From: Pedobacter mucosus
GTDB lineage: Bacteria; Bacteroidota; Bacteroidia; Sphingobacteriales; Sphingobacteriaceae
DNA length: 64,000 nucleotides
NCBI RefSeq assembly: GCF_022200785.1
Contig: NZ_CP087585.1
Span: 4,278,001 to 4,342,000 of the forward strand
Direction: 5' to 3'
This document shows, one piece after another, positions 1 to 9,728 of the stretch. A program made the translations under genes and the position numbers. The notes beneath the pieces were generated by a model. That model did not search any database and was not told the origin of the DNA. It saw only the letters and a program-made list of their open reading frames with translations. The number at the start of each line of letters is the position of its first letter. Positions within the stretch are counted from its first letter, which is position 1.

Positions 1-679
1 GGATAATTAAGGATGCGCCATCAGCAGAAAAGGTTTCGTCTTCAATAGATCCTAAAGTTTCTCCATCAATAGTATAGGCAAAATTTGCAGCCAATTTCTG
101 CAAATTAACTTTATCCACACCTCTTCCGATTTCTTCATCTGGTGTAAAAAGTATTTTTATATCACCATGTTTGATCTCTGGATGAAGTACTAAAAAATTT
201 GCGGCTTCCATTATTTCCGCTACACCAGCTTTATTATCAGCACCTAATAAAGTATCGCCACTTGCAGTGATGATATCATTACCAATTTGGTGTTTTAAGT
301 CGTTGTGATCAGACAATTTAATCACGATTTTGCGATCATTTGGCAAAGTAATATCGGTTCCTTGGTAATTATTATGAATAATTGGCTTAACATTTTTTCC
401 ACTACAATCTGGCGAAGTATCCATATGCGAACAGAAACAAATTACCGGGACTTTTTTGTCTGTATTTGATAATATTGTAGCATACACATATCCATTTTCA
501 TCCATTTCTGCATCAGAAAGACCCATTTCCAACAATTCTTCTATCAATAATTTACCTAAATCCTTTTGCTTCAATGTTGAGGGGCAGCTGTAAGAATTTG
601 GGTCAGATTGAGTATCAATCTGTACATATTTGATAAATCTATTAGCTAAATTTCCGTTAATAATACTATACTTACTCAT
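1..679 (-). CDS. pepT: Peptidase T (tripeptide aminopeptidase), partial, runs off the left edge
   Basis: The N-terminal 226 codons of an M20-family cytosolic aminopeptidase that removes N-terminal residues from tripeptides using two zinc ions. Translating the minus strand from the ATG at 677-679 gives MSKYSIINGN, then CSHMDTSPD (first metal-binding His and Asp motif), GADNKAGVAEIM (bridging Asp) and PDEEIGRGVD (catalytic Glu pair). These are the M20 motifs in the order seen in PepT. The C-terminal half (usual length about 410 aa) lies outside the window. It is divergently transcribed from the beta-barrel gene that begins at 738. The family assignment is secure. Confidence 0.93.
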   Translation of the reverse strand, partial: MSKYSIINGNLANRFIKYVQIDTQSDPNSYSCPSTLKQKDLGKLLIEELLEMGLSDAEMDENGYVYATILSNTDKKVPVICFCSHMDTSPDCSGKNVKPIIHNNYQGTDITLPNDRKIVIKLSDHNDLKHQIGNDIITASGDTLLGADNKAGVAEIMEAANFLVLHPEIKHGDIKILFTPDEEIGRGVDKVNLQKLAANFAYTIDGETLGSIEDETFSADGASLII

Positions 680-698
680 AATTCAAAGTTAAAAGTTC

Positions 699-726
699 TT
701 GTTGTGGAATAAACACATTATTTTTG
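699..726 (+). promoter_or_regulatory. Bacteroidota-type promoter of the beta-barrel gene
   Basis: TATTTTTG at 719-726 matches the -7 consensus TAnnTTTG. TTG at 699-701 lies 17 nt upstream, in the range for the -33 element. Transcription would start near 732, so the upstream TTG at 699 cannot be the start codon and the ATG at 738 is favoured. Confidence 0.55.
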
Positions 727-737
727 TAAAAAAAACT

Positions 738-1469
738 ATGCTCCATAAACGTTTGAAAATTACATCTTTATCTTTACTCCTCCTTTTAAATGTTCAAATT
801 ACCCATGCTCAATCAAACTTTTTTAAATGGTCTATAGCGCTTAGTGGCGGCCCTAATTTTTCTAAAACTGATGTTGTGAATGGTAACTGGGGAAGAACAT
901 ACTCAGGCGCAATTGATTTTCATTATAACCCATTTATCACTGCTGGTTTAGAAGTGCAAAAAGGAATGATTCAGGGTGGAGATATTGCTACAGATCCATT
1001 CAACAGGCAGTTTGTGAATCAATATGCTGGAGTAAATTTAAACGTTAAATTAATGCTTGGGGCATTTATCAACTACGAAGAAAGTAATTTTTGGTATCAT
1101 TTAAAAGGTTTATATCTAGGTACGGGACTTGGCGTAATTAAAAACAATATTACTGATATCGTACGTTACAAACCAAGCTGGGCTGCCTTTGATCCAGGTT
1201 ATGGGCCTTACCCTGGCAAAGATAAAAGCAATAGCATTTGGGTACCGCTAAATTTAGGATTGAATTATTATTTTAAAGATAAGTTTGAATATATCCGCTA
1301 TGCGATAAACATAAATGCCCAAAGTAATTTTACTTTTGGCGAGGGTTTAGATGGGTATAACGACACACCAACTAGATTTCAAAATTATGATCCTGATACG
1401 TATAATGCATATACTATTGGCGTAAAATATTTTTTTGGTAACCTTGGAGTTTATCGTAAAACACTTTAA
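738..1469 (+). CDS. Secreted outer-membrane beta-barrel-like protein
   Basis: A protein of about 243 aa with a clear signal peptide (MLHKRLK, a Leu-rich core, then THAQ before the cleavage site). The mature part alternates aromatic and small residues in short strands (SGGPNFSKTD, AGLEVQKG, LGTGLGVIKN, YTIGVKYFFG), as in porin-family outer-membrane beta-barrel proteins of Bacteroidota. I chose the ATG at 738 because an upstream TTG start would put 13 extra residues before the signal peptide and precede the predicted transcription start. The specific function is unknown. A soluble periplasmic beta-rich protein is less likely. Confidence 0.75.
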   Translation: MLHKRLKITSLSLLLLLNVQITHAQSNFFKWSIALSGGPNFSKTDVVNGNWGRTYSGAIDFHYNPFITAGLEVQKGMIQGGDIATDPFNRQFVNQYAGVNLNVKLMLGAFINYEESNFWYHLKGLYLGTGLGVIKNNITDIVRYKPSWAAFDPGYGPYPGKDKSNSIWVPLNLGLNYYFKDKFEYIRYAININAQSNFTFGEGLDGYNDTPTRFQNYDPDTYNAYTIGVKYFFGNLGVYRKTL

Positions 1470-1502
1470 CTTGCCTCAAATTATCTTCCCTAAAATTATT
1501 AC

Positions 1503-3239
1503 ATGAGAATATTTTTTGTGTTTTGTTTTCTTAATGCATTAAATGCTATGGCGCAAAAAACACCTTACGAGTTAAGTAATCAAACCGAAACCACAACATA
1601 CGATGCTGCTATTTCCTATTATAAAAAGATAGCCAGCACTTATCCACAGTCAAAATTACTAACCTATGGAAATACTGATTTTGGGAAACCATTGCATCTT
1701 CTGGTATTATCAAAAGATAAAACCTTTGACCCGATAGCAATTAGAAAGAGTAACAAAAGAATTTTACTAATTAACAATGGCATCCATCCGGGCGAACCTG
1801 AAGGAATAGACGCTTCAATGATGCTTGCCCGGGATTTATTAAAAGAAAACAGACTTCCTAAAAACGTAGTAATCTGTATTATTCCGATTTACAATATTGA
1901 TGGAAGTTTTAATCGTACTGCAACATCAAGGGCAAATCAAAATGGACCAGTAGCTTATGGTTTTAGAGGGAACAGCAAAAATTTAGATTTAAATCGTGAT
2001 TTTATAAAAACGGATTCTAAAAATTCTGCCGCTTTCCAATTGATTTTTAATACCTGGCAACCCGAAATATTTGTTGATACTCATACCAGTAATGGAGCCG
2101 ATTATCAATATGTGATGACCCTTATTCCAACTCAAAAAGATAAATTAAATGCCATCCTATCTGGATATTTGACCGAAACACTAGTTCCTGATTTGTACAA
2201 GGAAATGGAAAAAAAAGGTTATCCAATGATTCCGTATGTAAATTCTATTAGTGAAACACCTGATGATGGAATAACCGGTTTTATTGAATCGCCCAGGTAT
2301 TCTACCGGGTATACAACGTTACATAATACCATCGGATTTATGCCTGAAACACACATGTTAAAGGCATATAATTTGCGTGTGGATGCAACTTATAAATTAT
2401 TGCAAACCTATATAGATATTGTAGAACGCGATGCTAAGATAATAGGAGAAAATAAGCTTAAAGCAGATAAATATTTAGCTAACCAAAAGGAATTTCCTTT
2501 AGCTTGGAAATTAAATAAAACGGTGGTTAATGATTTAACTTTTAAAGGTTTTGAAGCAGGAAAAAAGCCAAGTGAGGTAAGCGGAACTGATCGTCTATTT
2601 TATAATCGGACTAAGCCTTATACGAAAATAATTAAGGAATGGAATAAGTTTGAGCCTGCTGTTTCTATTCAAAAGCCGATAGCATATATTATTCCAAAGG
2701 CTTGGGATAAAGTGATTGCTTTGCTTAAGTTGAATAATGTGGAAGTAAATGAACTAAAAATTGATGCTAAAATAGAAGTGGAGAGCTATTATATTGGAGA
2801 TTTTAAAACAGGCACTCGTCCTTATGAAGGTCATTATTTGCATTCTGCCGTACAGTTAAATCCGGTAAAACAGGCTTTGCAATATTATGCTGGCGATTTT
2901 GTTGTATATGCAAATCAAAAAACCAATCGTTATCTCATCGAAACATTAGAGCCGCAGTCAACTGATTCTTTTTTTAATTGGAATTTTTTCGATTCTATTT
3001 TAGATATGAAAGAACATTATTCGGCTTACGTTTTCGAAGATACAGCAACAGAAATTTTGAAGCATAATCCATCGCTTAAAAAGAAATTGGATGATAAAAA
3101 AGCGGCAGATATCAACTTTGCAAAAGATGGAGCGGCACAGTTAGAATTTGTTTACAGAAATTCTGATTACTATGAAAAAACACACAATCGTTATCCAATA
3201 GCACGTCTAATTTCAGATGTAAAACTTGAATTAAAATAA
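1503..3239 (+). CDS. Secreted M14-family zinc carboxypeptidase
   Basis: 578 aa with an N-terminal signal peptide ending in AMAQ. Peptidase_M14 motifs are visible: zinc ligands H95 and E98 in IHPGEPEG, the third ligand H194 in VDTHTSNG, substrate-binding LDLNRDF around 161-167, and a late PETHM that probably supplies the catalytic Glu. The C-terminal 250 residues after the catalytic domain have no family I recognise. It probably trims peptides in the periplasm. The start lies 33 nt after the preceding gene and the stop 3 nt before the rhomboid gene, so the three may be cotranscribed. Confidence 0.85.
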   Translation: MRIFFVFCFLNALNAMAQKTPYELSNQTETTTYDAAISYYKKIASTYPQSKLLTYGNTDFGKPLHLLVLSKDKTFDPIAIRKSNKRILLINNGIHPGEPEGIDASMMLARDLLKENRLPKNVVICIIPIYNIDGSFNRTATSRANQNGPVAYGFRGNSKNLDLNRDFIKTDSKNSAAFQLIFNTWQPEIFVDTHTSNGADYQYVMTLIPTQKDKLNAILSGYLTETLVPDLYKEMEKKGYPMIPYVNSISETPDDGITGFIESPRYSTGYTTLHNTIGFMPETHMLKAYNLRVDATYKLLQTYIDIVERDAKIIGENKLKADKYLANQKEFPLAWKLNKTVVNDLTFKGFEAGKKPSEVSGTDRLFYNRTKPYTKIIKEWNKFEPAVSIQKPIAYIIPKAWDKVIALLKLNNVEVNELKIDAKIEVESYYIGDFKTGTRPYEGHYLHSAVQLNPVKQALQYYAGDFVVYANQKTNRYLIETLEPQSTDSFFNWNFFDSILDMKEHYSAYVFEDTATEILKHNPSLKKKLDDKKAADINFAKDGAAQLEFVYRNSDYYEKTHNRYPIARLISDVKLELK

Positions 3240-3242
3240 AAA

Positions 3243-3863
3243 ATGGAATACCTACAAGTGGCACCAGTGGCCTCAATAATATTTGTTTTTACGATCATTA
3301 CCAGTCTATATGCTTTCTACGATACCAGTGTTTATGGAAAGTTTATGCTGCATCCATATAGTGTTTCAAAGGGAAAACAAGTTTATACTATTATAACAAG
3401 TGGGTTAATCCATGCTGATTATATGCACTTGTTTTTTAACATGTTTACTTTTTATGCATTTGCGTTTACCTTGGAACAAAGAATGGGAAGTTGGCAATTT
3501 GCTTTGTTATATTTTTTCGGCTTAATTTTAAGCGATTTACCTACCATTTTTAAACACAAAGATGATTTCCACTATAACAGTTTGGGTGCTTCAGGAGCAA
3601 TTAGTGCTGTACTTTTTAGTGCCATATTGTTTAACCCTTTATCAAGTTTATACTTAATGTTTATCCCGATTCCTATACCGGCAATCGTTTTCGGAGTTAT
3701 TTATTTGATCTATTGTGCTTATGCCTCAAAAAATTCTAGAGATAATATTAACCATGATGCGCACTTATTTGGTGCTTTAACAGGATTAATCTTTACGATA
3801 ATTTTTGTTCCTGGGATACTGCAAAACTTCTTCGCTATCATCAGGATGAAATTGGGAATCTAA
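3243..3863 (+). CDS. Rhomboid family intramembrane serine protease
   Basis: 206 aa with six hydrophobic segments. The catalytic serine is S117 in GASG and the probable partner is H174 in HDAHLFGALTG. The HADYMHLFFN segment (57-66) supplies the conserved loop His and the Asn that forms the oxyanion hole in this family. It is a minimal rhomboid core without an extra cytosolic domain. It cleaves within or next to the membrane segments of single-pass proteins; the substrate here is unknown. It starts 3 nt after the M14 peptidase stop, so translation is probably coupled. Confidence 0.9.
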   Translation: MEYLQVAPVASIIFVFTIITSLYAFYDTSVYGKFMLHPYSVSKGKQVYTIITSGLIHADYMHLFFNMFTFYAFAFTLEQRMGSWQFALLYFFGLILSDLPTIFKHKDDFHYNSLGASGAISAVLFSAILFNPLSSLYLMFIPIPIPAIVFGVIYLIYCAYASKNSRDNINHDAHLFGALTGLIFTIIFVPGILQNFFAIIRMKLGI

Positions 3864-3878
3864 GTCAAAAGTTAAATG

Positions 3879-4862
3879 CTAACCAGCATTTGGTAAACAT
3901 GGGTTTTCAAAAAAGCTCATGGGTTCATCGGGATTTTTTATAATCTCAAATTTTACATAACCCCACGGTTTCCAAAAGGTTTCTAAAACATGTGCATAAA
4001 CTTTATGCTGCCAAACATCAAATAAAGGCTTGGTCATGTTTCCGCGTAATGGCATTGCTTCGATAAAAACGGTACCGTCAACAGGCATAAAAGTATATTC
4101 TGGTAAGCGATTAAACAAGTATGCCGAGTAATAAAAACGAGCCGTTAATTCTTCAAATTGTTCTGCTGTTAACGCTTTGTTTTTAATCTCATTGATGATT
4201 TCTTGGTGATAGCGCTTATTTGTTCCGTTATCTTGCAGACAAGCGATTAGGCCAAAATCTTTCATCTTGATAGAGAAAGTTAGGGTGTTAATTTCATCAC
4301 GAAAGCTAAAAGGTGTTTCTGAATTTTCGAGTTTTACAATAGTGATAGACCAAGGCTGAAAATCTTCAAATTCTAAGCTCGTGTAAAGATTTTGCATCAT
4401 GAAATTCAAATTGGCAAATTTCATCATTAATGATTGCGACATATTTAATCCATCCGCAGTCATTTCTTTTCGCAATGCAGAATGCATCTCAATATATACA
4501 AAACCGTATAGAAATTTTCCTATCCAATTGAATAAATCAAGTTCGGGAAGTGCAGAAACGCCATCAAAACCTTGAGCAAAAGCAGATTTTACTTTATCTT
4601 CCAATGGATTTAAAAACTGCTCATTTACTTCGCTGTTTACAGGAACAACCAACGTGTTATATGAGCGAATAGTTTCATCTAAAAACTGAATTTGCTCCTC
4701 TCCAGTTAAACCTGCCTGCGCTAACAACCAAGTAGGAATTAGCGGAACCTGAACCACAGGCGAATTAAAAGTTTTACCGCTTAGAAAGCAGATTTTGTAA
4801 AGAAAATCGAAATTTTGGAAAGGATTGTATAAGCCAGTATTCATTGATGCGAAATTAGCCAT
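3879..4862 (-). CDS. Conserved hypothetical protein, 327 aa
   Basis: A long ORF with normal codon use and an ATG start (MANFASMNTG). It has no signal peptide and no transmembrane segment. The composition is that of a soluble alpha/beta protein, with features such as FNWIGKFLYG, QPWSITIVKLEN, FIEAMPLRG and FWKPWGYVKF near the end. I do not recognise a family. It is convergent with the rhomboid gene (16-nt gap) and is followed upstream by a 600-nt gene-poor stretch, so it is probably transcribed alone. Confidence 0.7.
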   Translation of the reverse strand: MANFASMNTGLYNPFQNFDFLYKICFLSGKTFNSPVVQVPLIPTWLLAQAGLTGEEQIQFLDETIRSYNTLVVPVNSEVNEQFLNPLEDKVKSAFAQGFDGVSALPELDLFNWIGKFLYGFVYIEMHSALRKEMTADGLNMSQSLMMKFANLNFMMQNLYTSLEFEDFQPWSITIVKLENSETPFSFRDEINTLTFSIKMKDFGLIACLQDNGTNKRYHQEIINEIKNKALTAEQFEELTARFYYSAYLFNRLPEYTFMPVDGTVFIEAMPLRGNMTKPLFDVWQHKVYAHVLETFWKPWGYVKFEIIKNPDEPMSFFENPCLPNAG

Positions 4863-5461
4863 TATATTTTAAACCGCATTTCGATTGTTTATTTATAACA
4901 ATGCATAAACAATTAAGCATAAACATCATTGCAAAGGTTCATTTGATCGTTTAGTAATTATATTCATGAAATGGTCTAATGTTCTGTTTGTAGTAAAGAG
5001 TGAGTTTATTAATTCATTATTCTTTAATATTAGGAAATGTACGGATCTGTCCTTTTGGCGGTTTTTCGTCCCGCTCCCGCTGCTGCCGATTGAAGGAATC
5101 GGCTTCTCGCTTCGATCGGGTTTAAAAACAAAGTTTGGTGCTTTTAAGCTAGATTAACTAGTGGATATTGGTTTGAAAAACAGATCTTTAATTTTTATGT
5201 TTAAGAAGTCTTTATATGAACCTAAATGAGGCCGATAGAAAACGTAAATATCTAATGATTTCATCAGCAAACTTTTGGCTTTGATACGGAAAAAGGAAAC
5301 TCAGACATGGCTAGAAAATTGCGACTGCTTATAAACGTATTTTAAGCGAAGTGTTTCAAAATTTAAATAGTTAAGCGAAGGAAGTTGCTAACCTATTACT
5401 TATATAACAGACAACCATTGAAATTTAATCAAAAGTTTAATATAAAATTTTAATTTACACC
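4863..5461. other. 599-nt intergenic stretch holding a degenerate repeat
   Basis: No gene is supported here. A 63-codon ORF at 4966-5157 runs through the GC-rich repeat at 5056-5138 and has no homology-like features, so I treat it as spurious. The rest is AT-rich, and the part just before 5462 probably carries the tag promoter, although no clean TAnnTTTG is visible. Confidence 0.6.
5056..5138 (+). repeat. Dispersed intergenic repeat (family with 26503-26576)
   Basis: A GC-rich island. It shares with the element before proB the order GGCGGTTTT...GTCCCGC...TGCTGCCG/TGCTGTCGG...GGGTTTAA-AACAAAG. It also contains an inner palindrome CCGATTgaaggAATCGG. It resembles the REP/MITE-like elements elsewhere in this window. 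Confidence 0.55.
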
Positions 5462-6049
5462 ATGCAAAATCCTAATGCCCAATTCCAAACGCCTAATTTA
5501 ATTCGTTGCAGCTGGGCCGGTACAGATCCGCTATATCAAAAATACCATGATGAGGAATGGGGAAAGCCAGTATTTGATGATAAAATTTTATTTGAGTTTT
5601 TAATTTTAGAAGGTGCTCAGGCAGGCTTAAGTTGGATTACCATTCTCCGCCGTAGGGAAACTTATAGAAAAGCATTTGCTAATTTTGATGTCGGAAAAGT
5701 CGCTGCTTTTGATGAGATAGAATTTCAAAGATTAATGAATGATGCTGGAATTATTCGCAATAAATTAAAAATTAATGGAGCCATTACCAACGCCAAACTG
5801 TTTATCGATATTCAAAAAGAATATGGCAGTTTTGTTAACTACGTTTGGGGTTTTATGCCTAATGGAAAACCTATTTTAAACAACGTCAAAAGTATGGCTG
5901 ACGTTCCTGCCAGAACAGAAATATCTGATCAGATAAGTAAGGACATGAAGAAACGTGGCTTTAAATTCTTTGGTACAACAATCTGCTACGCCTTTATGCA
6001 GGCAACAGGTATGGTAAATGATCACCTGTTAAATTGTTGTGCCAGGTAA
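5462..6049 (+). CDS. tag: DNA-3-methyladenine glycosylase I
   Basis: 195 aa, the normal Tag length. This base-excision repair enzyme removes 3-methyladenine from alkylated DNA. RCSWAG and YHDEEWG near the N-terminus, LEGAQAGLSW and GFKFFGTTICYAFMQATGMVNDH are family signatures. The structural zinc ligands can be read as C16, H29, H188 and C192, with the same spacings (13 and 4) as Cys4/His17/His175/Cys179 of E. coli Tag. It is convergent with the next gene and stands alone. The first dozen residues are a short extension relative to E. coli Tag. Confidence 0.95.
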   Translation: MQNPNAQFQTPNLIRCSWAGTDPLYQKYHDEEWGKPVFDDKILFEFLILEGAQAGLSWITILRRRETYRKAFANFDVGKVAAFDEIEFQRLMNDAGIIRNKLKINGAITNAKLFIDIQKEYGSFVNYVWGFMPNGKPILNNVKSMADVPARTEISDQISKDMKKRGFKFFGTTICYAFMQATGMVNDHLLNCCAR

Positions 6050-6059
6050 GACATTGTTT

Positions 6060-6743
6060 TTATTTTTTCTTTGCGTTATATTCTTTTACAAACTCAATTA
6101 CATCTCTACTATTTAGTTCCGTACTGGATTCAATTTTAGCAAGTAAATCTGGCTGGTCTCCGAGTTTTTGCAATAAAATTGTTTTTACTGCTCGTTTCTT
6201 TTCGTCGTCTGTAATGGCTTTTATTGGTATTTCTTGCAGCGGACCTGCGCCAGGTTTCTCAATAAAATAGCGAACAACTGGAGCTCCCGCTGGTCGCTCG
6301 GGCATATTACTTCTCCCTCCGCCGATGCTAATACCACCGCCTACGCCCATGCCTCCAAAGCCGCCAGTTCCGGTTCCAATACCTACTGAAGGCCTAAACC
6401 TAACCCGTTTTTCATTTTTCATTGGAACTAATGTTTCGCCGCCAAAAGCATAAAGATTAACAGCGCCCATTTCAATTACTTTTACAAATCGATATTCAAA
6501 ATTTTTCTTGTTTGCGAATCCCTTACTTACATAACTATTCCCATTCCAGAAAAAATTTTTAACATCCTTTGCCTGTAAAATAACATCTGCTTTATCATCT
6601 GCACTTATAAAAACCGAAAAATAATCAGTTCCTTTTATGGTGCCACGAATAACAGCATCATCATTTTTGACAATAAAATCTTGAGCTAAAGAGGCTTGAA
6701 AATTAATTAAAACAAAAGCAATAAAAAGGAGAATAATTTTCAT
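6060..6743 (-). CDS. Secreted hypothetical protein with a Gly-rich linker
   Basis: 227 aa from the ATG at 6743; the longer reading would need a TTG. A signal peptide (MKIILLFIAFVLINF...LAQ) is followed by a beta-rich domain (DDAVIRGTIKGTDY), a glycine stretch (GTGGFGGMGVGGGISIGGG) and a C-terminal Lys-rich helical part (KRAVKTILLQKLGD). The head resembles periplasmic proteins of Bacteroidota that carry a short beta domain; I do not recognise a named family. It stops 11 nt from the tag stop codon (convergent). Confidence 0.65.
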   Translation of the reverse strand: MKIILLFIAFVLINFQASLAQDFIVKNDDAVIRGTIKGTDYFSVFISADDKADVILQAKDVKNFFWNGNSYVSKGFANKKNFEYRFVKVIEMGAVNLYAFGGETLVPMKNEKRVRFRPSVGIGTGTGGFGGMGVGGGISIGGGRSNMPERPAGAPVVRYFIEKPGAGPLQEIPIKAITDDEKKRAVKTILLQKLGDQPDLLAKIESSTELNSRDVIEFVKEYNAKKK

Positions 6744-6830
6744 AGTAAAGATCAATAATTACAATAACGCAATTTTAACTCTTTTGGCACATCATTCCTA
6801 AAATTCGTACGTTTTAGTTTTCTTAATTAT

Positions 6831-6838
6831 TAACTTTG
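6831..6838 (+). promoter_or_regulatory. -7 box of polA
   Basis: TAACTTTG matches TAnnTTTG, 61 nt before the polA ATG. I see no clear TTG at the -33 position. Confidence 0.4.
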
Positions 6839-6899
6839 ATTAATTACGACATCGGTATCAATTAATTGATGATATCATTTTAATCTGTGAAATTACAAT

Positions 6900-9707
6900 A
6901 TGAAAAAACTTTTTCTTTTAGATGGAATGGCGCTCATGTACAGGGCACATTTTGCATTAAGTAAAAACCCAAGATTTACATCATCGGGCATCAATACATC
7001 TGCAGTAATGGGTTTTACCAATACGTTACTTGATGTTTTGAAGAAAGAAAAACCAACGCATATTGCAGTTGTATTTGATACTGATGCGCCAACAGAGCGG
7101 CATACAACTTTTGAAGCATACAAAGCCCATCGCCAAGCCATGCCCGAAGATTTAGCTGCGGCAATGCCTTATGTGATTAAGCTAATTACCGGATTTAACA
7201 TTCCCGTAATCACATCTGATGGTTATGAAGCTGATGATATTATCGGAACGCTGGCTAAAAAAGCAGAGCTAAAAGGCTATCAGGTTTTCTGTATGACGCC
7301 CGATAAAGATTTTGCCCAACTGGTTTCAGAAAATATTTTTATTTACAAACCCGCTCGGATGGGGAACGATATGGAGATAATGGGCGTGAAAGAAATATTA
7401 GCTAAATGGGAAATAGAAAATGTTCTTCAAGTAATTGATATTTTAGGATTATGGGGTGATGCAGTTGATAACATCCCTGGGATACCTGGAATAGGCGAAA
7501 AAACATCTAAGCTATTAATTAAGCAATATGGATCGATGGAAAACATCATCGCCCATGCACACGAATTAAAAGGAAAGCAGAGAGAAAATATCGAGAATTT
7601 TGCTGAACAAGGTTTACTGTCCAAAAAATTGGCAACTATTCAGCTGGATGTTCCAGTAGAACTGGATGAAGAAAGCTTGTTGCTTTGCGATCCAAGTAAA
7701 GATTTATTAGAACCTCTTTTTACCGAATTAGAATTTAGAACTTTAGGTCGCAGGGTATTTGGCGATGAGTTTTCTGTAACTACAGCACGATTTTCTGAAG
7801 GAACGCAAACCGACTTATTTGGAAATCAAACAGGCGAAACCATCACCTATACCAATACATTAGAAGAGGAAGAACCTGAAGAAAAACTTCCACCAAAAAC
7901 AATAGAAAATACCGAACATAATTACATGTTAGTTGAAACAGCTGAACAAAGAGCTGAATTAATTAAAACTTTACTTGCACAAAAAAGAATTTCTTTTGAT
8001 ACAGAAACCACCGGAACAGATGCAAATATGGCTGATTTAGTAGGTCTATCTTTTTCGATAAAACCTGGCGAAGGTTATTATATTCCGCTTTCTGCTATCA
8101 GAGAAGAAGCGCAAATTATCGTAGATGAATTTCGCGTTGTTCTAGAAAATGATAAGATCGAAAAGATTGGCCAGAATACTAAATATGATATTTTAGTGCT
8201 AAAATGGTACGGCGTTCAGGTGCAAGGGAAAATATTTGACACGATGTTAGCGCATTATTTGATCGACCCGGATACCAGACATGGAATGGATATTTTATCA
8301 GAAAACTATCTTGGCTACACGCCAATTTCCATTACAAAACTTATAGGTGCGAAAGGTAAAAATCAAGGAACCATGCGTGATGTTCCTGTGATTGATGTGG
8401 TAGATTATGCTGCGGAAGATGCAGATGTAACTTTGCAACTTGCCCATATTTTTGAACCAAAATTAATAGAACTTAATGCAGCAAAATTAGCCGAGGAAAT
8501 TGAAAATCCATTGGTTTATGTTTTAGCTGACATTGAAAAAGAGGGTGTTCGCATTGATATTGAAACTTTACAGGCTTATTCAAAGGAACTTGAAAAAGAG
8601 ATTATAAAATTTGAACAAAACGTATATGATAAAGCTGGAATAAAGTTTAATCTTGCTTCTCCAAAACAATTAGGAGAAGTTTTATTTGATAAACTTCAGC
8701 TCGATCCAAAGGCTAAAAAAACTAAAACTGGTCAATATCAAACAGGTGAAGATGTTTTATCTGCGTTGGCACATAAAAGTGATATTGTGCAGGATATTTT
8801 GGATTTTAGACAGTTACAAAAATTAAAATCTACTTATGTTGATGCTTTACCGCTAATGGTTAATCCTAAAACAGGCCGGGTTCATACTTCTTATAATCAG
8901 GCGGTTGCCGCAACTGGAAGGTTGAGTTCTAATAATCCAAATTTACAAAATATTCCAATTCGAACAGAACGTGGAAGAGAAGTTCGTAAAGCTTTCATTG
9001 CCAGAGATGAAAATCATATCTTATTATCTGCAGATTATTCTCAGATAGAATTGCGCATTATTGCTGATATCAGTAAAGAAGAAAATATGCTGGATGCTTT
9101 TAGCAAAGGCATCGATATTCATACTGCAACGGCGGCAAAAGTTTACGGAATTAGCATTGAAGACGTTGACGGAACGCAACGCAGAAACGCAAAAGCGGTT
9201 AATTTTGGTATCATCTATGGTCAATCAGCTTTTGGTTTATCACAAAATTTAGGTATCCCACGTAAAGAGGCTGCTGATATTATTGAACAATATTTTACTC
9301 AATATCCGGGCATTAAACGTTATATGAGCGATACCATGAACTTTGCCCGTGAAAACGGTTTTGTGGAAACGATTATGGGTAGAAGGCGTTATTTAAGAGA
9401 CATCAATTCTGCCAACCAAACCGTTAGGGGTTTTGCAGAAAGAAACGCGATTAATGCGCCAATACAAGGTTCTGCTGCAGATATGATTAAGATTGCGATG
9501 ATCAATATTCATAAAGAAATGAAAGCACAGAAAATGCAATCTACCATGACTATGCAAGTGCATGATGAATTGGTTTTCGATGTTTTACGAACGGAAAAAG
9601 ATGCGATGAAAGCTATAATTCATGATAAAATGGTTAATGCAATTAAACTAACGGTTCCAATAGTTGTAGAAATTGGCGAAGGCGATAATTGGTTAGCAGC
9701 TCATTAA
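6900..9707 (+). CDS. polA: DNA polymerase I with intact proofreading domain
   Basis: 935 aa with all three Pol I domains. The N-terminal 5'-nuclease has DGYEADDIIG and the helix-hairpin-helix IPGIPGIGEKT. The 3'-5' exonuclease keeps DTETTG (D367, E369), NTKYD and YAAED, so proofreading should be active; many bacterial Pol I proteins have lost these residues. The polymerase has motif A ADYSQIELR (D712), motif B RRNAKAVNFGIIYG and motif C QVHDELVF (H888, D889). It fills repair gaps and replaces Okazaki primers. It is transcribed from its own promoter, with a small secreted-protein gene starting 21 nt after the stop. Confidence 0.97.
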   Translation: MKKLFLLDGMALMYRAHFALSKNPRFTSSGINTSAVMGFTNTLLDVLKKEKPTHIAVVFDTDAPTERHTTFEAYKAHRQAMPEDLAAAMPYVIKLITGFNIPVITSDGYEADDIIGTLAKKAELKGYQVFCMTPDKDFAQLVSENIFIYKPARMGNDMEIMGVKEILAKWEIENVLQVIDILGLWGDAVDNIPGIPGIGEKTSKLLIKQYGSMENIIAHAHELKGKQRENIENFAEQGLLSKKLATIQLDVPVELDEESLLLCDPSKDLLEPLFTELEFRTLGRRVFGDEFSVTTARFSEGTQTDLFGNQTGETITYTNTLEEEEPEEKLPPKTIENTEHNYMLVETAEQRAELIKTLLAQKRISFDTETTGTDANMADLVGLSFSIKPGEGYYIPLSAIREEAQIIVDEFRVVLENDKIEKIGQNTKYDILVLKWYGVQVQGKIFDTMLAHYLIDPDTRHGMDILSENYLGYTPISITKLIGAKGKNQGTMRDVPVIDVVDYAAEDADVTLQLAHIFEPKLIELNAAKLAEEIENPLVYVLADIEKEGVRIDIETLQAYSKELEKEIIKFEQNVYDKAGIKFNLASPKQLGEVLFDKLQLDPKAKKTKTGQYQTGEDVLSALAHKSDIVQDILDFRQLQKLKSTYVDALPLMVNPKTGRVHTSYNQAVAATGRLSSNNPNLQNIPIRTERGREVRKAFIARDENHILLSADYSQIELRIIADISKEENMLDAFSKGIDIHTATAAKVYGISIEDVDGTQRRNAKAVNFGIIYGQSAFGLSQNLGIPRKEAADIIEQYFTQYPGIKRYMSDTMNFARENGFVETIMGRRRYLRDINSANQTVRGFAERNAINAPIQGSAADMIKIAMINIHKEMKAQKMQSTMTMQVHDELVFDVLRTEKDAMKAIIHDKMVNAIKLTVPIVVEIGEGDNWLAAH

Positions 9708-9728
9708 CAAATAAAACCTAACTAGAAC

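Noticed and set aside
4966..5157. 63-codon plus-strand ORF
   Set aside because: It reads through the GC-rich dispersed repeat and has no conserved-looking features.
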